Shown here: positions 1 through 5,121 of the stretch, in pieces
How the letters are laid out: every line of letters starts with the position of its first letter
Position numbering within the stretch: position 1 is the first letter of the stretch
Source of the DNA: Spirochaetota bacterium
GTDB taxonomy: Bacteria > Spirochaetota > JAGLSM01
Length of the DNA: 5,121 bases
Assembly (NCBI GenBank): GCA_023135745.1
Contig: JAGLSM010000169.1
Location: forward strand, 1 to 5,121
Direction of reading: 5' to 3'
The notes under the pieces: generated by a model
The model's database searches: none
What the model was told of the DNA's origin: nothing
The model's input: only the letters and a program-made list of their open reading frames with translations
Translations under genes and position numbers: made by a program

Positions 1-384
1 CACCCCATTCTTGAAGAAGAAGGATTCATTTCCAAATGTCAATCCATAAAAAAGCCAGCGTATCAGCCATGATAAATTGACTGAATTGGTAAACGGCATC
101 AAAACTCCGAAATCTAATGTGCTGAAACTGGACCCGTCTGAAAGTTCAGTAACAGTAAGAGGCTTACCATATATTGATGTTATTTCAAAATTTAAGGAAC
201 GCGATGTTCCTGCCGGATTGTAATGCATACTGTGAATCCCGCTGTACATTGCAACCATTGCATTAGCCATACCTCTGGCTCTCGGATCTCTTCCGACATC
301 CTCGAAATAATCAGCAACCGTGATATTCGCGAAGAACATCATCGTAATTATTGAAATCACCTTAATCCATTTTTTTGTATTCAT
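1..384 (-). CDS. PorV/PorQ/FadL-like outer-membrane beta-barrel protein (3'-partial)
   Basis: A 128-codon open frame starts at ATG 384-382 and continues off the left edge without a stop. The start is set by AGGAGG 5 bases upstream. Residues 1-24 form a signal peptide: lysines at 4, 5 and 8, a hydrophobic core VISIITMMFFANITV, and a plausible signal peptidase I site after Ala24 (TVA/DYF). Then come DVGRDPRARGMANAMVAMYS and, at 55-59, YNPAG. This matches the small-residue-rich N-terminus with an N-P-A-G motif seen in PorV/PorQ, UPF0164 and FadL-like outer-membrane proteins. After that, alternating polar and hydrophobic residues (LNFEITSIYG, SFSTLDFGVLMPF) look like early barrel strands. Known PorV proteins shuttle or hold C-terminal-domain cargo in type IX secretion; FadL relatives transport hydrophobic molecules. 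The position directly after a cargo-like gene favours the PorV-type role, but this is inference. Family members usually run to about 300-450 residues, so most of the barrel is outside the window. Confidence 0.82.
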   Translation of the reverse strand, partial: MNTKKWIKVISIITMMFFANITVADYFEDVGRDPRARGMANAMVAMYSGIHSMHYNPAGTSRSLNFEITSIYGKPLTVTELSDGSSFSTLDFGVLMPFTNSVNLSWLIRWLFYGLTFGNESFFFKNGV

Positions 385-389
385 TAGAG

Positions 390-396
390 CCTCCTT
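390..396 (-). promoter_or_regulatory. Strong Shine-Dalgarno site for the downstream PorV-like gene
   Basis: Read on the minus strand, AAGGAGG lies 5 bases before the ATG at 384-382. It sits entirely in the 15-base gap after the stop codon of the large gene (400-402). The perfect anti-16S match fixes this start over any internal Met. No promoter or terminator fits in so short a gap, so the two genes are most simply co-transcribed, with possible translational coupling. Confidence 0.85.
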
Positions 397-399
397 TCA

Positions 400-3300
400 T
401 TAGCGCAGTAACAGCACACTACCGGTATATACTTTTCCCCCGGCCTTGATTTGATATAGATATACCCCACCGGGGATAAAAAATCCGTTTTTATCTTTAC
501 CGTCCCAAAAAACTTCGCCCTGTGCGTAAGTTCCGTCTCTTGTGAATGACCTGATTACCTGACCTTTTATATTGAATATCTTGACCTGATAAGTGTCATA
601 CGGTTTGTCAAACATAAATGTAAGTTTCATGTTACTGTACTGTCCGTCACCACGTCCCGGAGTAAAAGGATTTGGAGAAGCTTTTACATTATGTATTGTC
701 TTTATGTCATCAATGTTTTTCTGCATTACCGCGTAGTAGGTATGCAGGTATCCGGCCTTGATACTTATTGTTTCCTGTGAAGAGTCTACCAGGCCGCCGA
801 TCATTATCCATTTCCTTGTTGTGTGTTTCCAATAATAAATTGCAAGGTCATTGGTACTCCACCCCTGTGCCTGAATATTGGAAATATCATAGTGAAGAAC
901 AATCTCAACATCGCCCTTGAAGCCTTCTTCAAGGATCGTATTATCAGAAAGATCAGTTACAATAAAATGATAAGCCGGAAGTATGGAACTGGAAGCCGGA
1001 CTCTTGACAAGAGTATTATTTTCCGTGTCATTTGCCTGATCAGAACTCATTGTCTCAATCTGAATGTTAACCGAAATACCATTAATCAAAGTATCAGGCG
1101 GTACAATGAGCCTGGTTAGAGGATCATCAGGACACAGCACCTGCTGTTCATTTTGTGCCTGTGTATCCAGAGACTTATAAGTCATTTTAATATTCGTGAT
1201 ATTGTTAACAGTATTTACCACTGAAGTGTTGCTTCTTACAAGTTCCGTATTGTATTGAACAGGATCTATTGTTTTTCCGTTAGTCTGATACTGTTCCAGA
1301 GTAGGAGGCAGCACAACAATGTCATACTGACCTACAGGTATTTTATCAAGAACATAAACACCCGATGACGAGTCAACCACAGAATTGAAGTAAGATCCAT
1401 CGGTATTTGTGGCCAGAGTTTCAGTACCCAGAAATTTAAGTGTAACAGTAGCACCTATGCTCTTTGGCTGAACCTGCCCGTAAAACCTTCCGAAGGTAGC
1501 GTTATCTATTAACAATTCATCCTTGCTGATTCCGGATGTCACAATATATTCCGCACTTCCTTCGTATTTTATCATACCTGAAAGTATGTTGGTAACCGGA
1601 CCTGTCGAATCAACAATAGTTTTAACTGCATTTTTATCATAGCTGACAAAAATTGAAATTGTATCATATTGGAGCTTCTCCAGTTTTGTACCGGTATATG
1701 TAAAAGTTACAGTATTGTTGCTTACAGAATATATCAACCCTGACCCGGAAATTGTATTTGCAACAGCTGTTATTGTATAAAGATTGGTAAGATTAAGAGT
1801 AAAGGATTCTATACTGAACTGTTTGGACTTGTTTCTAAGCGCGACACTTATAACAGCAGAATCATCCATAGTGTAGATAGTCCTGTTAGTAACAATGGTT
1901 GGAATATATACAGCCTTTGCTCCTGATATGTACATCTCACTTTCTTCATCCTTGACAAGTATATCCAATCGCTGCTGAGCACTCGGATCAGATGATGGAG
2001 TACCAACTTTGATGAGCCCGTTTCCACCATCGTTATCAATGTAAAATCCATACTCGTACGATACAGGATTATTCAGATTTTGAATCAGGGTAAAACTGAC
2101 AACATCTTTCTCGCCGGCCTTTAACAGATCATTAGTATAGTACAAATAGAGGTTCGTGCTGTTAATTACCTCTATTACAGCGGATTTTGTCGAAGAAATT
2201 GAGCTTATATTAGTCAAGAGTTGAGGAATTACAACCAGTGCAGTGTATATATTATTTGAACCGCTTCCTTCATTGGTTATTGAAAGTGAAACAGTATTTG
2301 TTACATATACAGACTGGTTTTCAGAGGCATATACCCATGTGGTATTCAGCCATCCTGTCCCTACAACCGCAGGCATTACAAACGAATTGGTTAAAGCCCC
2401 GATGTTTTCAGGAACAGATTGAGCATAACCATTTCCATTATCAATATAACACACCCAATTCTGATTGGTTGTCCCGTGAGTAAATCCGTCAACAAGGGTG
2501 AAGGTCAGAGAATCAAAATCACCGTTAATAACAGGAGCACTTGAATAATCAATAAAATAAGTATTTCCTGTATTGCTGATTGAAGACAAACCGACTTTTG
2601 AACTTGTGGCAGAAATAATAGAAGTGTAAATATCCGGCACAACAACCTTTGCTCTGGTGAGACTGCTTGAACCGCTTCCATTATTTAGAAGATACACGAC
2701 TATTGTATTTGTAGCTTTAGTTGTATCAGTTTGTGTCGGATCTATTTTCGCGCTTGGCGCGTTTACAATTTTTATTGTGTTTTCAGCTCCAGGCGCATAC
2801 ACGTTGGAAGAGTAAGTGCTGTTGCTGACCACAGTATCAAAAACAAGATTACTTATTGAAGTGATCGAATTTGTTATGTCAAAACTAACTGTGTCAATAA
2901 GAGTTGGACTAAAATTGGTATAGGTAAGAATAATATTAGTTCCATCGTAACTTATTGAAGACGCTCTTGTACTTATCCGGTTTGTACATCCCGAGTTAAA
3001 AGGATCCGGAACTTTTATCGTTACCTTTTCAACATCATTGCTTCCCTGGCCAAAATTCGATAATACATATACCAGTCTGGCATTGGTAGAAGTTGTGTAG
3101 ATTTCCTGTTCCACAAACCATGCTTTAACCAAAGGTTTCGGCATTCCGAAGCTTGCCACATTTGTTCCGTTTATGACAATACCGTTTGTGTAGTTAGTTC
3201 CTATTGTATTAAAATTAACCAGTATATTCCAGAATACGTTTGTATTCCCTGATTCAAAATAATCACTAAGGCCAAGCGTTATAATATCATTTGATTTAGG

Positions 3301-5121
3301 AGCAAGTGTGTTTGTATAATTTAATATAACAGTATATCCGGTTATCGTTATATCCTCAGTTTTCGCACTTGAAATCACTAGCCCATTAGTCAGAAACACT
3401 GACTGTGGAATATCAAATTTAACCTTTTGTATGTACGAATCCTGCGATCCTGACTGGGGACTCTTATTATCAATATATATTGTAAACTGATTGGAAGTTG
3501 AGGCAGAATCAATATTAACAGGTGTAACATGATATTCGGCCCTGTACTCCGGAAATGTAACAAGAGTAGACAGAGTTTTACCGGCTGCAACGCCGGAACT
3601 GACAAGATCATTTGTATTTGTTGTATTTGCCACCTTTACAACCCAGCTCACGGGGGAACCTGAAGTTGTTGTAGCATTATCGTATCCAATAAATGATACA
3701 CTATCGTTGCTGGTAATTAATAATCTCTCATTTGAAGAATACTGTACATATATTCTTCCGTTTGCGAACCAGTTTGTTGATCCTGAGATTGTACTTATAA
3801 TATTAGATGCTGACGTAATAAAGGAAGGTGGAATTATCTCAACAAGCCTTATATGGTTGCCTGCTGATCCGCTGTTACTCAGAGAAACAACATATGATTG
3901 TGAAGTAACATCAACAAAGAGAGTTGCAGGCTCAAGATATGACAACGCTGAAGCCGGAGGAAGAACCATACTTAAAACATTAGTATAGTAGTAAGAGTCA
4001 ATTAGAGCATTTGAATCGGCATCTTTCCATATACCATCACCATAATCAATCTGAGTAGACCAGACAGTATTTGTTTCTGCCTCTTCAAACTGATTACTGA
4101 GATTCATTGTAACTATATCGTAGTTCCCGCCGTCCAGAAGAGTTGTAAATGTTACAATTATATCCCTTCCATTAATGCTTACCGTTGAAGGTTTCCCCGT
4201 TGAGATATTTCCCAATGAAGGCATTATAAAAGGCTGTGGAACTGTAATCTTGAATCTGGAATTACTATAGCTACCTACATTTGTTCCATTTATGTATCTC
4301 ACACTTACAATATTTGTATAATCTGTTGTAAATATTGAATGATCATTTATATCGCTTTCATAAACAGTGAAATAAGGCTGAACCGTAGCATGCTGATTTG
4401 TAAATCCCTGCGGCATAAGAATTGTTTCATTCAAGGTTGTTCCTGCATTATCAACATAAATTCCCCAGTTTACTGTCTGAAGAGGAAATGTGTTATAATC
4501 AACCTTGACAGTCAGATATATTTTATCCATTTCTCCCGGAGAAAGCTTATTTGTGTATGTAATAATAACATTAGTTGAATTGGTTACTACTTCAGGACTT
4601 GCTTGCGTATAATTCAGGAATGTATTGGATACCCCTATAACCTTTGAGTTAAATACAGCTGGAAGCACAATCCTGGTTTTTGTTATATCATTGCTCCCTC
4701 CACCCCAGTTGGAAACTGTAACTACAAAGGTATTAGTCCGGGTTCCGTCAGGTGTTGTATAAAAAACTCTTGGAACAAGGGAAACCGCGCCTCTTGCCGG
4801 AGGAATAAAAAATTCAATATTTTTACTGTTCCCCCCGCCCTGCAGCACATTTGTTATTTGAGCTTCATGCCGGTCATTTATAGCATAAACGATAAAACCG
4901 GCGATCCGGCTATCATTGGCATGATCAATAATTTTAAAACTTACAGTATCCGTAATGCCCGCGGGTATATTGGTGGGAGAACCCGCGGCGTTATAGTCTA
5001 CTAAAACATACGCGTCATTAGTTGCAGTTTTATCTATAAATAGCATTTCTCCAATAGTTATAATATCACTAGTCATTGTAGACTGTATAATATTTGTCGA
5101 AATTTCAGAAGGAAGGAATAC
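400..5121 (-). CDS. Giant repeat-containing secreted surface protein with C-terminal FlgD-Ig/T9SS-type sorting domain (5'-partial)
   Basis: The minus-strand frame is open from the right edge to TAA at 402-400, giving 1573 visible residues. The ATG at 5076 is probably not the start: 15 in-frame codons precede it (VFLPSEISTNIIQST), there is no Shine-Dalgarno before it, and those residues match the middle of later repeats such as VVIPQLLTNISSISST. Visible-residue layout: nine tandem beta-rich repeats (1-1205, first one partial), a carboxypeptidase-regulatory/CnaB-like domain (about 1209-1316), a ZU5-like domain (about 1320-1467), and a FlgD-Ig-like C-terminal domain (about 1476-1573). The protein is rich in Thr, Asn and Ser, has only three cysteines, and shows no catalytic motif or transmembrane segment. 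The likely role is a cell-surface or extracellular structural or adhesive protein exported through the outer membrane; this is inference from architecture. The full length and the N-terminal domains cannot be known from here. A PorV-like gene follows 15 bases downstream, probably in the same operon. The family is not one I can name. Confidence 0.93.
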   Translation of the reverse strand, partial: VFLPSEISTNIIQSTMTSDIITIGEMLFIDKTATNDAYVLVDYNAAGSPTNIPAGITDTVSFKIIDHANDSRIAGFIVYAINDRHEAQITNVLQGGGNSKNIEFFIPPARGAVSLVPRVFYTTPDGTRTNTFVVTVSNWGGGSNDITKTRIVLPAVFNSKVIGVSNTFLNYTQASPEVVTNSTNVIITYTNKLSPGEMDKIYLTVKVDYNTFPLQTVNWGIYVDNAGTTLNETILMPQGFTNQHATVQPYFTVYESDINDHSIFTTDYTNIVSVRYINGTNVGSYSNSRFKITVPQPFIMPSLGNISTGKPSTVSINGRDIIVTFTTLLDGGNYDIVTMNLSNQFEEAETNTVWSTQIDYGDGIWKDADSNALIDSYYYTNVLSMVLPPASALSYLEPATLFVDVTSQSYVVSLSNSGSAGNHIRLVEIIPPSFITSASNIISTISGSTNWFANGRIYVQYSSNERLLITSNDSVSFIGYDNATTTSGSPVSWVVKVANTTNTNDLVSSGVAAGKTLSTLVTFPEYRAEYHVTPVNIDSASTSNQFTIYIDNKSPQSGSQDSYIQKVKFDIPQSVFLTNGLVISSAKTEDITITGYTVILNYTNTLAPKSNDIITLGLSDYFESGNTNVFWNILVNFNTIGTNYTNGIVINGTNVASFGMPKPLVKAWFVEQEIYTTSTNARLVYVLSNFGQGSNDVEKVTIKVPDPFNSGCTNRISTRASSISYDGTNIILTYTNFSPTLIDTVSFDITNSITSISNLVFDTVVSNSTYSSNVYAPGAENTIKIVNAPSAKIDPTQTDTTKATNTIVVYLLNNGSGSSSLTRAKVVVPDIYTSIISATSSKVGLSSISNTGNTYFIDYSSAPVINGDFDSLTFTLVDGFTHGTTNQNWVCYIDNGNGYAQSVPENIGALTNSFVMPAVVGTGWLNTTWVYASENQSVYVTNTVSLSITNEGSGSNNIYTALVVIPQLLTNISSISSTKSAVIEVINSTNLYLYYTNDLLKAGEKDVVSFTLIQNLNNPVSYEYGFYIDNDGGNGLIKVGTPSSDPSAQQRLDILVKDEESEMYISGAKAVYIPTIVTNRTIYTMDDSAVISVALRNKSKQFSIESFTLNLTNLYTITAVANTISGSGLIYSVSNNTVTFTYTGTKLEKLQYDTISIFVSYDKNAVKTIVDSTGPVTNILSGMIKYEGSAEYIVTSGISKDELLIDNATFGRFYGQVQPKSIGATVTLKFLGTETLATNTDGSYFNSVVDSSSGVYVLDKIPVGQYDIVVLPPTLEQYQTNGKTIDPVQYNTELVRSNTSVVNTVNNITNIKMTYKSLDTQAQNEQQVLCPDDPLTRLIVPPDTLINGISVNIQIETMSSDQANDTENNTLVKSPASSSILPAYHFIVTDLSDNTILEEGFKGDVEIVLHYDISNIQAQGWSTNDLAIYYWKHTTRKWIMIGGLVDSSQETISIKAGYLHTYYAVMQKNIDDIKTIHNVKASPNPFTPGRGDGQYSNMKLTFMFDKPYDTYQVKIFNIKGQVIRSFTRDGTYAQGEVFWDGKDKNGFFIPGGVYLYQIKAGGKVYTGSVLLLR
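403..696 (-). other. C-terminal FlgD-Ig-like / type IX secretion sorting-type domain
   Basis: Last ~98 residues. Motifs in order: the ASPNPFTPGRGD entry; the strand KLTFMFDKPYDTYQVKIFN; IKGQVIRSF; EVFWDGKDKNGFFIPGGVYL; and terminal YQIKAGGKVYTGSVLLLR. The NPF start, the V-x-I-(F/Y)-(N/D)-x-x-G-x-x-(V/I) strand, the W-D-G-x-(D/N)-x-x-G turn, the P-x-G-x-Y-x-Y strand and the short hydrophobic-plus-basic tail are shared by FlgD_ig domains and by type A sorting domains of type IX secretion. In characterised systems such domains direct passage across the outer membrane and are then removed or processed. Whether this one is a sorting signal depends on the host having type IX machinery, which this window cannot show. 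Confidence 0.85.
721..1164 (-). other. ZU5-like beta domain in the large protein
   Basis: Visible residues about 1320-1467. The segment LIVPPDTLINGISVNIQIET resembles the ZU5 opening pattern (hydrophobic-x-(I/V)-P-P-x-x-L-x-x-G-x-x-(V/I)-x-I). It is followed about 50 residues later by FKGDVEIVLHYD, then LAIYYWKHTTRKWIMIGG and ISIKAGYLHTYYAVM. The closing 'Y-W ... W ... G-G ... V-D ... H-x-Y-Y-A-V' arrangement is common at the end of bacterial secreted proteins, just before a FlgD-type C-terminal domain. It is likely a beta-sandwich linker or interaction domain. The ZU5 name rests on pattern recognition only. Confidence 0.55.
1174..1497 (-). other. Carboxypeptidase-regulatory-like / CnaB-type beta domain in the large protein
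   Basis: Visible residues about 1209-1316. The segment opens with FGRFYGQVQPKSIGATVTLK, continues with TNTDGSYF, and then has YVLDKIPVGQYDIVVLPP. This G-x-V ... GA-x-V-x-L ... T-x-x-D-G-x-Y ... (L/F)-x-x-(I/V)-P-x-G-x-Y-x-(L/V) pattern is the hallmark of carboxypeptidase-regulatory-like and Cna protein B-type folds, which act as stalk or spacer domains in surface proteins. I see no clear Lys/Asn/Glu isopeptide triad, so covalent cross-linking is not claimed. The domain marks the end of the repeat array and a switch in composition. Confidence 0.75.
1507..5121 (-). repeat. Protein-level tandem array: one partial and eight full Ig-like/DUF11-like repeats
   Basis: The repeats are degenerate and visible in translation rather than as DNA copies. 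Approximate boundaries: R0 5121-4786 (partial), R1 4785-4393, R2 4392-3961, R3 3960-3547, R4 3546-3136, R5 3135-2761, R6 2760-2371, R7 2370-1960, R8 1959-1507. Each unit has, in order: a strand ending in an S-N-x-G-x-G-S-N-D/N-I-like turn (SNWGGGSNDI in R1, SNFGQGSNDV in R5, TNEGSGSNNI in R7); a strand ending in a proline (RIVLPAVF, TIKVPDPF, LVVIPQLL); an I-S-x-x-S segment; a strand of the form I-I-x-T-Y-T-N; a D-x-(V/I)-x-(F/L) strand (DTVSFDI, DVVSFTL); and an aromatic-plus-D/N strand (NWGIYVDN, NWVCYIDN). This alternation suggests a beta-sandwich, perhaps two small sheets per unit, similar in style to DUF11 or other surface Ig-like repeats. R8 is the most divergent. Family assignment is uncertain; the repetition itself is clear. 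Confidence 0.85.

Noticed and set aside
398..400. ATG overlapping the stop codon of the large gene (TAATG) as a coupled start
   Set aside because: This ATG is out of frame with the signal peptide and meets a stop after a dozen codons. The ATG at 384-382 has the Shine-Dalgarno site and the long frame.
823..1119. Plus-strand open frame of 98 codons
   Set aside because: It lies wholly inside the well-supported large minus-strand gene, opposite the ZU5-like domain. It has no ribosome binding site or recognisable domain.
1848..2051. Minus-strand open frame of 67 codons in a different frame
   Set aside because: It overlaps repeats R7/R8 out of frame; the translation is low-complexity and unlike any protein.
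2238..2483. Plus-strand open frame of 81 codons
   Set aside because: It is antisense to R6/R7. The composition (Gln/His/Leu rich) is what reverse-complemented Thr/Asn-rich coding gives.
2747..2762. GC-rich cgcgc...ggcgcg stretch as a hairpin or regulatory element
   Set aside because: It is a short imperfect dyad inside coding sequence (the NAPSAKIDP segment) with no T-run or promoter context.
3390..3611. Minus-strand open frame of 73 codons in a different frame
   Set aside because: It is embedded in R3/R4 of the large gene with no start signal or domain.
3707..3988. Plus-strand open frame of 93 codons
   Set aside because: It is antisense to R3; no ribosome binding site or homology pattern was seen.
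4339..4578. Plus-strand open frame of 79 codons
   Set aside because: It is antisense to R1/R2; it has no start signal, and the cysteine content is an artefact of frame.

Overview
The window is an AT-rich stretch (about 40% GC by eye) with two genes, both on the minus strand. It covers the 3' part of one very long gene for a secreted, repeat-rich surface protein (5121 down to 400) and the first 128 codons of an outer-membrane protein gene (384 down to 1). Both genes run off the window. Everything else is a 15-base spacer holding a strong ribosome binding site. I see no RNA gene, mobile element, CRISPR array or terminator.

Large gene, read 5' to 3' (right to left). The reading frame is already open at the right edge, and the first 15 visible residues fit the middle of a repeat. 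The true start and signal peptide therefore lie beyond the window. The visible 1573 residues comprise one partial and eight complete degenerate repeats of about 125-150 residues with a beta-sandwich look (5121-1507), a carboxypeptidase-regulatory/CnaB-like beta domain (about 1497-1174), a ZU5-like domain (about 1164-721), and a C-terminal FlgD-Ig / type IX sorting-type domain (about 696-403) ending in VLLLR.

Small gene. It begins 15 bases after the large gene stops, behind AGGAGG. It has a signal peptide and then a glycine/alanine-rich segment with a YNPAG motif, typical of the N-terminus of PorV/PorQ/FadL-like outer-membrane barrels.

How they fit together (inference). PorV-type proteins in type IX secretion handle cargo carrying C-terminal sorting domains. 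A cargo-like protein followed in the same transcript by a PorV-like barrel suggests a dedicated export or surface-anchoring pair. The organism should be a Gram-negative (diderm) bacterium. The combination is familiar from Bacteroidota/FCB relatives and from uncultured phyla such as Elusimicrobiota, Goldbacteria-like lineages and some spirochaete relatives. The sequence does not let me choose among them.
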